A stretch of 64,000 nt of DNA from the NCBI GenBank assembly GCA_019009955.1, contig CM032233.1, positions 89,508,501 through 89,572,500 on the forward strand, in the 5' to 3' direction. A program made the translations under genes and the position numbers. The notes under the pieces were generated by a model. The model ran no database searches. It saw only the letters and a list, made by a program, of their open reading frames with translations, and had not been told where the DNA came from. The DNA is from Riptortus pedestris. Lineage: Eukaryota > Arthropoda > Insecta > Hemiptera > Alydidae. Shown in pieces: positions 21,515-33,800 of this stretch; within the stretch, counting starts at the first letter, position 1; each line of letters opens with the position of its first letter.

Positions 21515-21549
21515 ATTCTCGATTTAGAATTGCATAATCCACAAAATAA

Positions 21550-22045
21550 GTGCATTGATGCTTTAATAACAGAAAGTGTTTATTTTAAGCACCTTACTAA
21601 CGGGAAATTGAGAAATGTGTATTGAGTTTTTCGAAATGGTTTCCTTATCATCTCTTCCTTTAACGTAATTTACTGCTTGACGTGGTTAACTGAAGTTGCC
21701 ATTTGCCTTGACGTTTACAACCTCAATTACCCGGGGAATCACATGATTCATAGTAGGAAATAAGATGATATGAGTAACTAGTTAGAGGCCCAACTGAGAG
21801 ATCCCGTACTTGGTACAGTCATATCCTCATTTTAAAAGTGTATCACGCTGGGGTGCTATATAATGCAGATTACTCCCTTCCTGGGATGTTCTGCAAAAGT
21901 CTACATCCCGCATTCAATCCTCTGTTTCTCCCTTCGTAAAATTCCAACGTAACAAGACTTATAATTTAAGCTCGAGTACAAGATATTCAGTGTTATAATT
22001 GCTAACTTAGTACGTCACCACAGCAAGAAGGGTGATTACTGTTGG

Positions 22046-22049
<4 letters not shown>
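21550..22049. other. No recognised feature
   Basis: Nothing recognised before the (TA)n at 22050-22083. Confidence 0.4.
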
Positions 22050-22087
<38 letters not shown>

Positions 22088-22222
22088 TAAGAAAAAGTTC
22101 GTCGCATTGAGGCTTCGTTAACTAAGCATATTTCCCACGTACTGGTTTGACACACTATTGATTTCCTCTCCTCATACATTTTAGCAATATTCCCCTTAAG
22201 GAAGATCAGCTATTGAGGTTTT
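22088..22222. mobile_element. Rearranged Helentron-like ends
   Basis: A reverse hairpin end (GTTCGTCGCATTGAGGCTTC) followed after ~60 bp by a forward palindromic end (AGCAATATTCCCCTTAAGGA). Two ends with almost no body. Confidence 0.55.
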
Positions 22223-22824
22223 AGCAGATTTCCCTGATGGGAAATCAGCTATTGAGGTTGTACTCGATGACGCGATTTTCGAAAAGTTTCTTCAAATGTC
22301 CATCGATCCTGCCTAGTAGATGACGAAACTGAGGTCCATTCAAAATTGTATACATATATCTGTTAACGCTCTAGTTTTGTTTGATCGTTACCAAACTCGA
22401 TATATAAGCGTTTTATGTAAAAAGAAAGATCAAGTTCGTTAATGGCTGAAATCCGATCAGTGGGAGGGGGGGGGCTTTAGAGAGGAAAAATTTCGAAAAT
22501 TCTTAATATATCAGTTATTATGCGTCGGATTGAAACATTGTATAGAAGCAATCTTATTGGAAATGTAATGTTCTATAAATATTGTTATATAGGTTTTTTC
22601 AATATCTTTAATATTAACCGCATTTTTTAGTTTTCGGCGTACAGTAAAGCCTCTCTCTTACTCATTTAATATTAACAATAAGCTTTTATATAATGATGCA
22701 CATTATTTGAAGTATAAATACCAAATATTGTTCTTATTGAACTTTTACTTTTTGAGATAAATGCAAATATGTAGCACACGTTTGAAATCTGCTTAGTTTT
22801 CGCTGCTCCTGTGTGACGGACTTT
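22223..22824 (+). mobile_element. Helentron-like, subfamily B, complete
   Basis: AGCAGATTTCCCTGATGGGA to CGCTGCTCCTGTGTGACGGA. Joined directly, head to tail, to a subfamily A copy. Confidence 0.8.
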
Positions 22825-22825
22825 T

Positions 22826-22964
22826 GGCAGATTTCCCTTAAGGGAAATCAGCCATTGAGGTCGTACTCATGACGCGATTTTCGAAAATTTTCTTCAAATG
22901 TCCATCGATCTTACCCAGGAGATAACGAAAATGAGGTCCGGTCAAAATTATATATATATATATA

Positions 22965-23011
<47 letters not shown>

Positions 23012-23446
23012 TCTGTTAATGCTCTAGCGGTCGCAATTTTTGTTTGATCGTTACCAAACTCGATATTTAGTCGTTTTATGCAAAAAGACAGATCAAGTTC
23101 GTTAATGGCTGAAATCGGACCAGTGGGATGGGAGGTTTAGAGGGGGGATTTTCGAAAATTCAATATATCTCCGTTACCATACGTCGGATCAAAAGATTGT
23201 ATAGAACCAATCTTATTGTAAATTAAATTTACTATAAATATTGTTCTATACATTTATTCTCTATCTTGAATATTAACCGAGATATTTGCATTTTATTAAA
23301 TTTGGGCCGGTAACGGACGGCTGTTTCCCGCCAAATGCTAGTTCGGCCCTTTGGCGTAACTGTTTGGCTCTCGTATGGAGATTTCTCTATTGTATAACTT
23401 CACGTGGGAAATCTGCTTAGTTTACGCAGCCACTGCGTAACGGACT
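22826..23446 (+). mobile_element. Helentron-like, subfamily A, complete
   Basis: GGCAGATTTCCCTTAAGGGA to GCCACTGCGTAACGGACTTT, with (TA)n at 22949-23007. A base change (A to G) at its first position sits at the junction with the upstream copy. Confidence 0.8.
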
Positions 23447-23462
23447 TTTTGTATACCAAAGT

Positions 23463-23745
23463 GAAAATCCGATGAGCAGAAGTAGGAATTTACTGGCAGC
23501 TGAAAACAATAACGTGCGAATAACTCACTTCATATTTAACCTACAAAAAACTTTATAATAAGACAATTGTAGAGCGTTAATATTTTAACAAGATTGATCC
23601 TAAAACAAGTTTTGATAGGACTAAAAATACGGACATATTATGAATTTTCAGAATAACCCCCCCCCCTCTGTGGCCTGGTCCGATTTAAGCAATTAATAAC
23701 TATGAACATTAGTGCTCAATTAAACGGTTGATCATTAAACATTTT
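23463..23745 (-). mobile_element. Strongly decayed Helentron-like copy
   Basis: GAGCAGAAGTAGGAATTTAC, the C-run and TGGTCCGATTTAAGCAATTA keep the family order at low identity. Confidence 0.5.
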
Positions 23746-23783
23746 CGAGAAAAGAAGTTGTCATAATTTATGACGTCATCGTG

Positions 23784-24312
23784 CGACCTATTTGCACTTA
23801 TCTCACAAAGTTGAATGAGAACAGTATTTGGTATTTAAGCTTCAAATAGAGTGTTCCAAGATATAACAGCTTATTTTTAATACGACATGAGCAAAAGTGG
23901 GGTTTACTGAAGGGTGAAAACTAAAAAAACGCATATATTTCGGTTAATAATCGAGATTGAAAAACATATACAGAACAACATTTATATAACATTCTATTTA
24001 CAATAAGATTGGTTCTATACACATTTCCGATCCGACGTATAATAGCAGAGATATTTCGATTTTTTCCCCTCTCCCCCTGCCAAATTTCAGCCTATAATGA
24101 ATTTGATCTTTATTTTTGCATAAAAGTTTAAATATCGAGTTTGGTAACGATCAAACAAAACTGGAGCGTTAACAGATATATACAATTTTGAACGGGCTTC
24201 ATTTTCGTCATCACCTTGGTAGGACCGCTGGATATTTGTGGACGTATTTCAAAAATCGCGCCATGAGTACAACCTGAATAGATGATTTATTTTAAGAGAA
24301 TTCTGCTATAAT
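23784..24312 (-). mobile_element. Helentron-like, subfamily B, old, hairpin end missing
   Basis: From TGCGACCTATTTGCACTTAT to a diverged 5' end (GATTTATTTTAAGAGAATTC). Another decayed stretch follows to about 24450. Confidence 0.6.
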
Positions 24313-24451
24313 GAATAAACACAAATAACTCTTTTAACATTCGATTTACAATAAACATATTGAACACCGTTTATAAAAGTTACCTTGAACAACAAGATTG
24401 ATTGTATAACATTATTCAATTCTATGGACAACATCAGAGTTATTTATGTTT

Positions 24452-24767
24452 TTATATTCTACCTCTATTCTGTTTCGATAAAATACTCTCGAAGTAAAAC
24501 TGGGAACCATTATCAGTAACCGAAACGTATAGAAGGCGGAATGTGAAAAGTAACTGTTTTAATTTCGCTATTTCCAAGTCGCAATCATCTTGGAAAATTG
24601 GCAAATAGAAAAACTTCAACGCATTTAGAATAAACATCTACCAGGATTAAATATAATTTTCTAAATATAGGTTCGGCCAATTCAACTTTCTTACTCTTCC
24701 CGTGGATGTATCTCTGCCTAGTTGCGTTGTTGCTCTTCAAACAGCATTCTCGGGATCCTTTTGCCAT
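24452..24767 (-). pseudogene. Gypsy-type retrotransposon integrase fragment
   Basis: Two adjacent minus-strand frames give LYLILVDVYSKCVEVF (first catalytic Asp region) then LLYVSVTDNGSQFYFE (second Asp region), with a frame change between them. This is the integrase core of a Gypsy-class LTR retrotransposon. The third acidic residue and flanking domains are not seen. Confidence 0.65.
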
Positions 24768-26115
24768 ATTGGCGCAGGTTTTTCGTTTTGATGGGGGGGG
24801 GGGATGGATCAGTCAAAAAATAGTGATTATTATTCATAGACTGTATAAAAATTATATAAACGTCTCTTTACAACCAAATTTATATTCTATAAGACATTTG
24901 AAGGTATCAACATAATTATCATAATAGAGTATTTGTTACTGATTTTTCTTTTACTATTTATTTTATTTTGCTACATCAAATAATTGGGGGGGGGGGGAGC
25001 GTGGCGTCTATGTCTACGCGTGGTGTGAGACACATCTTCAGCTCTGGAACTGAAACTAATGTCATGCAACTGACTTAAACTACTTTAGGATTTACCCAGT
25101 TCTGAAGGAAGTCTCCACGTGCTTGTGCATAGACTTTTTTTCTACAGATTTCTCAGACTCTGAATCTATGGCATACATTACTATATTTCCTTTCAAGAGC
25201 AAATTCTTCTTCATTTTTTTAAACCAAGTTTGGGGTAACTCCTCTAATTGGCAGATTTCACGGGCCTCGTCAGTTGCATTGTATTCCTTTTTAAAGCAGT
25301 CCCTCCGAATAGCTCAAATTTCCAGTGTTAACTCAATCCGTTTAAGAAATGGAGATAAGTAAACAATGGCGTATTCCTCGAGGAATTATAATATATAGGA
25401 TAGGTTAATACTACGGGTTTTTGTTTACATGTCATTGTTTATCAATTAGCGAAGAAGTTACCTTGAAAACAAACAACAACGAGATGGCTAGGGTTGGTTG
25501 GGACTAGATGTGCGCAAGTATAATAAAACTGCACTTCTTGAACTGGATTCTGCTTCCAGATTTTATATCATTACCCATGGTTAGCTTCCGGGTGTGATGA
25601 TGGTGGTGTGAAGCCTGTTTTAAAAGCTCATTTTTGTTTCTTTGTGTTTGGAAAGATTTCGCTTCCAAAAAATATGAATATGAGAGCCATATATGTTTTG
25701 CCAGAAGCGATACGTGAACCGATCTCGATAAATTGAACTTCCACCATTCTCCTCGTTAATCAGAAAATAAATGAAAAGGTTTACTTTTTCAAGGTTCTGG
25801 TTCTTGAGAGGGAAATTGGCTAAACTACCTTTCCTTAAATTCACGATTTGCATTGCTTGTGAACTCTCATACTACTTTTCCTTATTTTGGAAACATGGGC
25901 TATTTAGGTCCAATTAACCAATCTATGGTGAAAGGTGGACAAAATGAAAAACCTCAAATGTTTATTAAAATCATTTCTCGACTAGTTTCGCATCCAAATA
26001 ACGCTATATAAGGACCTTCCACTAGCCGTGCCACTCAGACAGAGAATGCACTAGGTCTTATAGAACGATTTACCCTTAGTAGAAGTTGTATTGAAACTTT
26101 GTTCAAGTAACTTTT
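24768..26115. other. No firm feature
   Basis: G-runs near 24793 and 24987. Short open frames such as 25123-25362 and 25620-25853 have no recognised product. The stretch 25975-26040 shares TTTCTC.ACTAGTTTCG and CTTCCAC.AGCCGT with 28515-28630. Confidence 0.4.
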
Positions 26116-26694
26116 AGCAGATTTCCCTTAAGGGAAATCAGCTATTGAGGTCGTACTCATGACGCGATTTTCGAAAAATTTCTTCAAATGTCCATCGATC
26201 CTACCCAGGAGATGACGAAAATGAGGTCCGTTCAAAATTATATATATATATATATTTCTGTTAACGCTCTAGCGGCCGAAATTTTGTTTGATCGTTACCA
26301 AACTCGATATTTAAACGTTTTATGCAAAAAGACAGATCAAGTTCGTTAATGGCTAAAATCGGACCAGTGGGAGGGGGGTTTAGAGGGGGGAATTTTCGAA
26401 AATTTGAAATATCTCCGTTACCATACGTCGGATCAAAAAATTGTATAGAACCAATCTTATTGTAAATTAAATTTACTATAAATATTGTTCTATACATTTA
26501 TTCTCTATCTTGAATATTAACCGAGATATTTGCATTTTTATTAATTGTGGGCTGATAACGGATGACGGAATTTCCCGTTAAAAGCTAGTTCGGCCATTTG
26601 CCGTAACTGTTCGGCTCTCGTATGGAGATTTCTCTATTGTATAACTTCACCTGGGAAATCTGCTTAGTTTATGCAGTCCCTGTCTGACGGACTT
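26116..26694 (+). mobile_element. Helentron-like non-autonomous element, subfamily A, complete (type copy)
   Basis: 5' end AGCAGATTTCCC forms the palindrome GATTTCCCTTAAGGGAAATC. Then a conserved body, (TA)n near 26238, a G-run (GGAGGGGGG), and near the 3' end GGGAAATCTGCT (inverted copy of the 5' end), a variant of the GC hairpin (ACGCAGCCCCTGCGT in other copies) and GACGGACTTTT. No ORF. The 5' terminal/3' subterminal inverted repeats, 3' hairpin, internal microsatellite and T-rich flanks fit Helentron/Helitron2 derivatives (family knowledge); the assignment is inference. Confidence 0.75.
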
Positions 26695-27166
26695 TTATTA
26701 TAATGATCAACTTGTTATAACTAGAGGCTTCATGAAGAAATTTTTATTTCTATAGAATCGAGCAAATAAAGGAAGATGGAGGGCTTTGTGTGTTTTACCG
26801 ATTCTGCTTGAGACTATGGAGTGATAAAGGCATTAGGAAAATTGGGCAGAAATTTAATCAAGAATTATTAGAAAGCTATCCTCCTTTAGACATTCTAAAT
26901 GATAAAAATTGAGCCCGCATGCTAAGTTATCAATATTGATCAGTATTTTTATACCAGCCAGCAAGCTTTAGCAACATCATTCATTCCGCTTATGAATAGA
27001 AAAGGGCTGAGAATGTCTATCACTGGTCCTTGCAAAGTATTCTTGAGCTATTCATGCTATCTAATATGATTTTATTGGCAATGAGTGAACTATGAACACC
27101 TTTATTTTCTTGCCATACTTCAAACAGCTTTCCCAACTGCAAAAAATGCCATTTGATTACCCTTTT
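26695..27166. other. No recognised feature
   Basis: Nothing recognised. Confidence 0.4.
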
Positions 27167-27627
27167 AGCAGATTTCACTTAAGGGAAATCGTTACCAAAC
27201 TTGTTATATAATCGTTTTATACAAAAAGAAAGATCAAGTTCGTTAATGGCTGAAATCGGACAAGGGGAGGGGTGGTTAGAGGGGAGAATTTCAAAAATTC
27301 ATAATATCTCCGTTATTATGCGGATCGAAAAATTGTATAGAACCAATCTTATTGCAAATGTAATGTTCTATAAATGTTGTTATGTACATTTTTTCACTAT
27401 CTTGATTATTTACTGATATATTTGCATTTTTTAGTTTTCGGTCTTCAGTAAAGCCCCACTCCTACTCATCTCATATTTTCAATAATCTATTATGTTATGA
27501 AACACTTTATTTGAAGCTTAAATACCAAATATTGTTCTCATTGAACGTTTAAGTTTTGAGATAAATGCAAATACGTGACGCACGTGGAAAATCTACTTAG
27601 TTAACGCAGCCCCTGCGTGACGGACTT
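27167..27627 (+). mobile_element. Helentron-like, subfamily B, internal deletion
   Basis: The palindromic end (AGCAGATTTCACTTAAGGGA) is joined directly to GTTACCAAACTTG of the body at a shared ATC, removing the TA tract. Intact hairpin end (GCAGCCCCTGCGTGACGGAC). Confidence 0.8.
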
Positions 27628-27859
27628 TTTGATGCCGTTTACAATCAAGGAAGTCCATTTGACCATCATTGACTTAGAGAAAGTTTTCGGTGTACTTGGG
27701 AAAGCTGCATTGTTAATGTACAATACATCGAAAAATGTTTTTTGAGAAATCTTGTTGAGCAAGTTATTTCCTATACTTATTAATTTATACCATTTGACGT
27801 AATTTAAATAAATAATCTGTGGCGGAAGGTCCAAAAAATAAAAACTTCCAATCAATTTT

Positions 27860-27981
27860 AGCAGATTTCCCTTTAGGGAAATCAGCTATTGAAGTTGTAC
27901 TCATGATGGAATTTTCGACTTTTTTCTTCAAATGTCCATCGATCCTACCTAGGAGATGACGAAAATGAGGTCCGTTCAAAA

Positions 27982-28043
<62 letters not shown>

Positions 28044-28509
28044 ATCTATCTATCTATCTATATATTTGTCTGTTACCGCTCTAGCGGTCGCAATTTTTGT
28101 TTGATAGTTATCAAACGCGATATTTAGTCGTTTTATGTAAATATAAAGATCAAGTTCGTTAACGGCTAAAATCGGACCACTGGGAGGGGGGGGGTTTAGA
28201 GGGGAGGATTTTCGAAAAATCGAAATATCTCCGTTACTGTACGTCAGATCGAAAAATTGTACAGAATTAAGCTTATTGCAAATTAAATTTACTATAAATA
28301 TTGTTATATACATTTATTCTCTATCTTGAGTATTAACTGAGATATTAGCATTTTTATTAAATCAGGGCGGCTAACGGACGTGAGTGACTTTCCCGCCAAA
28401 AACTAGTTTGGCCGTTTCCTTGATTGCTCGGCTCTCGTGAAATTTCTCTATTCTCTAAAACTTCACGTGGGAAATCTGCTTAGTTTACGCAGCCCCTGCG
28501 TGACTTACT
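27860..28509 (+). mobile_element. Helentron-like, subfamily A, complete
   Basis: AGCAGATTTCCCTTTAGGGA to GCAGCCCCTGCGTGACTTAC. (TA)n with (TATC)n at about 27984-28070. Confidence 0.8.
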
Positions 28510-29069
28510 TTTATTATTTCTCAACTAGTTTCGGATCCGTATGACGCCTCATCAGGAGAAGTTCTACTACACAAAGGAAACAAACTAACGGCTACATCTT
28601 TCTCTATGACCTTCCACAAGCCGTACCAATAGGAGAAATTTGAAAATGAGATATGAATAATCATTTTTGTTTAATGTTTTTTTTTTCAAGTTTTCATTTG
28701 TTTTTTGTTGACCTTCTGCCATAGATAAGTTAAGAAAAGTTAAATAGGTCTTATTTTGGTAATTTAAAAATTATTGAAGTTATTCTTATTCGTTACGATT
28801 TAATGTCTGAGCAAACCTCCACTCCTCCTCTTCTACTTTAGTCAAACGAGAGAGAAGGGTAGTAAAGGGCTCGGACGTCATAATATAACGTACTATAAGT
28901 ACCACAAAAAGTTAGTGATTACATATACAAATAGAACTACATTTCGACTGGATTTTTATCCTTCTTGAAAAGCATGACATACGGCCATGATACACAAATA
29001 AAATCGATCAAAAACGCAAGATGTAATTTTATCAGCAAGAATGGAGGCACTAGAGGTGAACAAAAAGGG
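28510..29069. other. No firm feature
   Basis: The first ~120 bp (CTAGTTTCGGATCC, GCCTCATCAGGAG) share blocks with 25975-26040 and resemble terminal sequences of Penelope-like retroelements; weak. The rest is unrecognised. Confidence 0.3.
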
Positions 29070-29935
29070 AATGAAACTCATACACAATTACCCCAAGCCA
29101 ACATTCACAAATTAACAATTCCACTTACTTTTTAAAATTGCTTCGCAGTTATAAGACTTAGATGAATCAAAATTAATAAATAATTGAACTTGTTGAAAAT
29201 ATTCTTTGTCTAAAACCAAATACAACCAAAATATCAAGTCGGATTTGCTATTCTTTTGTAATATCAATGAGTTCTCTTTGAAGACCGAAAGTCTATAGTT
29301 AAGCTTTTTGAATTAAACAATATATTCTTAAAACAATTTATACTTTTAACTTGTTTTATGATACATAGGGATAATGGCGAATATCTTGAAGTGTAGCCCC
29401 ATTCCCAATTTGACAATCAAATTCTAACATTAGCTATGTCAGTAACTTTAAACTCATACACAAATACCCCAATCCAAAATTCACAAATTAACAATTCCAC
29501 TTACTTTTTAAAATTGCTACGCAGTTATTAGATTTAGATGAATCAAAATTAATAAAAAATTGAACTTGTTGAAAATATTCTTTGTCTTAATACAAATACA
29601 ACCAAATTATCAATTCTGATTAGCTATTCTTTTGTAATATCAATGAGTTCTTTTTGAAAGTCTATTGTCAAGCATTTTGAATTATACAATATATTCTTAA
29701 AAGAAATTATACTTTTAACTTGTTTTGTGGTGCATAGAGATAATGGCGAATACCTTGAAGTGTAGCCTCATTCCCAATTTGAAAATTAAATTCTTACATT
29801 AGCTATGTCAGTAACTTTAAACTCATACACAATTACTCCAATCCAACCTTCACAAATTAACGATTCCACTTACTTTTTAAAATTGCTACGCAGTTATTAG
29901 ACTTAGATGAATCAAAATACTTATTATATGAACTT
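29070..29935. repeat. ~370-bp tandem repeat, about 2.3 copies
   Basis: The string CCACTTACTTTTTAAAATTG recurs at 29121, 29497 and 29866, periods 376 and 369 bp. Whole units are alike, for example the stretch around GAGTTCT and TGTTTTATGATACATA. No ORF runs through it. It lies about 0.6 kb upstream of the IQSEC start. Confidence 0.85.
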
Positions 29936-30570
29936 GTAGATGTGATTGAGGGTAGAATTGTATTTTTAACATTTGGAGAATGCATTTATAACTACTAATC
30001 GTATTCCTTGCATTAATTTTAGGTGATAAAACATTTTTTAAACTAGAAATATTCATTATTTGTTTCAATTTCTTAATAATGAAACGAACAGGAATATAGC
30101 TTGTTTTTTATTGTGAATTTTGTTAAATTAAAAATGTAAATGATTTATAATTGGCGTAAGTCGACTGAATTGAACTTATAAAGAAAAAAACTAGAATAAT
30201 ATGAAATGTCTAAATGTAAAACAAATCATAATTTGCTCGGAGAGTTTTAATCAATATTTTAACACTCGAAGTAAAAATAAATATAGATAATCACATTTTA
30301 CGTGTCTTTTAAAATAATTGTATGAGTAGGTATGACTGAAATATAAATAGTTGAATGATAAAGGTATTATTTTTTCTTTGTGTGGCAACATTGGAACAAT
30401 CGATCCGACTTTTAATCCAAGTTCTGAAGGTGATAGTAGAGGATAGAGAATGCATCTGGCTTAACACAGCTTACACCAGTCTCCCATTATGCCCCTATCT
30501 TGCTCGACCTCTCCTGCCTATCAAGTGCGTCTTTTTTGTATTTTGAGGCGGATTTTAATAAAGTAAAAGT
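29936..30570 (+). other. Region upstream of IQSEC start
   Basis: About 0.6 kb between a tandem repeat and the start codon. AT-rich. Candidate 5' UTR or promoter, but no TATA or initiator element stands out. The sequence from about 30355 to 30546 is open in one frame but has no recognised product. Confidence 0.35.
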
Positions 30571-30803
30571 ATGAGTAATGAACAAAACGACTATTTTGTT
30601 GAAAGTGCTTCAACTGATCGCAAGTGCCAGTCCGATGGTGTCTGTGAACATGTTTTTTTTCTCCACCAACAGTCGCAATATATTGACGATCTTAGGTCCC
30701 AGCTAAGTGGTGTTATGGCAGAAAGGGACCTTTTATTGTGTGAAGTGAGCCGATTGAAATTCGAGTTGGAAATAGCTGATATCAAGAGGATCAACGATGA
30801 CAG
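30571..30803 (+). CDS. IQSEC: IQSEC exon 1: start codon and coiled coil
   Basis: Begins ATG AGT AAT, with an in-frame stop just upstream at 30559-30561. It encodes a heptad-like leucine-rich stretch ([23 protein letters not shown]) expected of an N-terminal coiled coil that mediates self-association in this family. The donor is CAG|GTACGT and the exon ends in phase 2. The fit to exon 2 (AG|A, Arg) supports the join, but the 6.9-kb first intron could hide alternative exons. Confidence 0.85.
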
Positions 30804-33800
30804 GTACGTCTTGTTTAGTTCATTTTATTCTAGTTGTCAGTTTAATCTTCTCCTGTGTTATTTACTTCGGATTTTACTACTTGCATTTTCTGTTGCTAAA
30901 TGTGTAATGATTCATTGCCCTTGTCTGTTATCTGGGTAATAGTTACATAAAGAGAAATATTTCCTCACAGGCTGTTATTTTTTACTATAAATCGTTTTTA
31001 ATACTCATTTCCAATATAGATAGTATTGTCTGTTTTCCCTTTCTTATTGTGATTTGTTATCACTCATTTCGATAAACATTGTTAACCAATCGTGGTGAAA
31101 TAAAGAAACAAAACAAGGCTGGCACTAAGTTGTCTACTAAATTTGATGACATGTATTTGATTTTAATTGACAGCCAGTACAATAAACAGCTGTTGTTGTT
31201 GTGGAACTAGATACACTTGTATTCTACTGATTGGTTGAGAACATACTACATTTTGACTTGTGACATGTTTTCCCTATACAAAACCTTAGTAATTGTAGTG
31301 TTCATAGTAATATCATTTAAAATCTAAGTAATCATTTGCACCATGAATAATACATTTACATTCCACATTGATGTTCGATAATGAACTTCTCACTATTAAC
31401 AAGATAATCTGAATAACTTCAAAAAAATCCCAAATGTTCCTATTTTATGAGTCAATTTGTTCAAATAAAAAATGTCAGTCCTTTGGTATAGAGACTTAAA
31501 CAAAATTTCAATTGTTTACTAAACATTATTATTGTTAATGTGATATTCTTATTAGCTATATAAAACATCCACCCATAACTGGAGTCTGTCAAGTTATATG
31601 GGTATATTTAATTTATGTTATCTTTTAGGCATTTTATTTACTTTATTGTTACTTATTTGAGAGTACATCTTCACTGTGCCTATATTTACCCTCTTTATGA
31701 GTGTTTACAAAAGTAATAATTGATAAATTTGTGAAAGTTATTTATTTTTATACTGATCTTGTTATAAAACAAATATTAGTATTCTTCTTTATCCCTTCTA
31801 CAATAACACACAAAGATTAACATAAAAAAAAAAATGGACTTCATAAAATTTAGCTGCTGGCTTTTTCAATATTTCAAAGAGTTTCAGTCCAGACCTCCAA
31901 ATACTAGTGAAAAATATGCTCATTTATAGAAGCCTTGTACATCTTTGTTTTTTGTTTTTTGCCTTGTTTATAAATTGTCTCAATATTTCCTTAAGAGTAT
32001 TCTCTCTCACTCTTTGAAAATATTCTCCTTATCTTTAAAAAAAAATGCTGAATATCTATCATTAGCATACAAAGTTATACCCTTCTTGATTTGTAATTTA
32101 TTGAATGAGTTCAAATACAATACTTTCGGAACTGTCACAATTATTCAAATGAAAATTTTTAATGGACTTATTTAATTCATTGTATGCTCGTTTCGATTAC
32201 TTTTCAAATTCTAACCATGAATAAGAATACCTTTTTAATGTCATCAGATATTTTTTGGCTTATTGCTGCACTATTACCCCATATGAGACTGTTTGACATT
32301 TTTTAAAAATGAATGTTGAAATCTTAGTAATCAAAATAAGAAAGATAAGTCTTTCTGCATTAAATCTGTATTTTTAACTACCGGTTTCACCACACCATCG
32401 GAATCTTCAAGCCTTTAAAAAAGAAAAATAAACCAAAAACTATAATAGAATATCGCTACAGACCACAATGATATACTGTATTTAGTTAATTGACAGGGCT
32501 GGTATAGCTACTTTATTGCCCGTTCTCCTGCAATATTCTTATAGTTCTTGGTTTCTTTTCCCTTTTTAAAAACTTGAAGATGCCATTGATGTGGTGAAAC
32601 TGGTATTTAAGTTTCAAGACAGGAAGACTACATCTTTCCCATTTTAAAGTGCTGGATCCTGCAACATCAATCACTCGACATTATATAATTATCACGTCAA
32701 AAATTAGTTTGGTTAGTTACAAATTAATAAATTTTAACCAAAATATATTGCTGAGGCAGGTGGGTTTACATAGCGTATTCTTAGAAAAAATCTTTATAAA
32801 CATATCAGCGTCAGGAAGTGACTAAGACAAGGCTGTATAGGAAGCTATTCCGTTTAGCTAAGTTTTGCCACCTGCTTCCAGGCTCTGCCACTCTTAAACT
32901 GGAGCTGTTGAGGACTACCAACTGGCTTTCACCCCCTCAGGACTAGATGGCTTAACCTAGCTTATTTATCGAATAGATGTTAAATTAAATAACATGCACA
33001 CAAAAAGATTTCATATAATTTACTATTTAAATAAATCCACTTCGAAGTTTGATCACATTTCCAACCCATGAACTTTAGGAAATTAGGAAACTCAAGTAAA
33101 GATTTCTAAGTCTATTTATGTGCAATTATTATAACATGTTAAGAGAGAAATTTGCTGATAATAATTTTAACTTTTATAATAATTTTGTATATTCATGTTT
33201 TAAAACAGTCCATCGCTCAGGAGCTGTGAAGCTATCAAATTTAGAATTAGCCTAGTTGTTAGGGAATACATTTTAGTTTTAAATCGTAGTCCTGTGGCTT
33301 CTGACTTTCTGTCTTTTTGGATAACCTTTTGGCATTTATCCAACCAGATTATAGTTTATTTATGTGTTGTATAGTTCAAGTGCAAACATCATACCTTTGA
33401 TGGTTACAGCATAGCATTTATGATTATAATAATAGGAGGTAAGTATAAAATATGTTTAGAACACAAATATAAAAATCTCAGGATTTTAATCACCCTGGTA
33501 TATTTGTAAACGAGAAATTTAGCTCACCAGAGCAACTTAGTGATAAGGGGTTAGAGCAGCTGGAGTCTAGTGAGTAAATATATTTGGCAAAGGACTTTGA
33601 CTCTGATAGAACCCGTCTACTGACAAAGTGACTGCTTATGATCTGATCACTGCTCTTCCCCTGGTATAACAAGGCCTGTCAGTCGACCGTAGACAGCTCA
33701 TTCCAGTTCCCCCTTAGTTAATGTGGTTTGTACATCGTTTACTACTAACTATATAAAACCCCTGATCGTGGATCCCCTAGCTAAAGATATCTAAGGTCTA

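Noticed and set aside
25123..25362. 79-codon frame, and a minus-strand reading with LEELPQTWFKK
   Set aside because: Suggestive of a transposon remnant but no motif strong enough to name a family.
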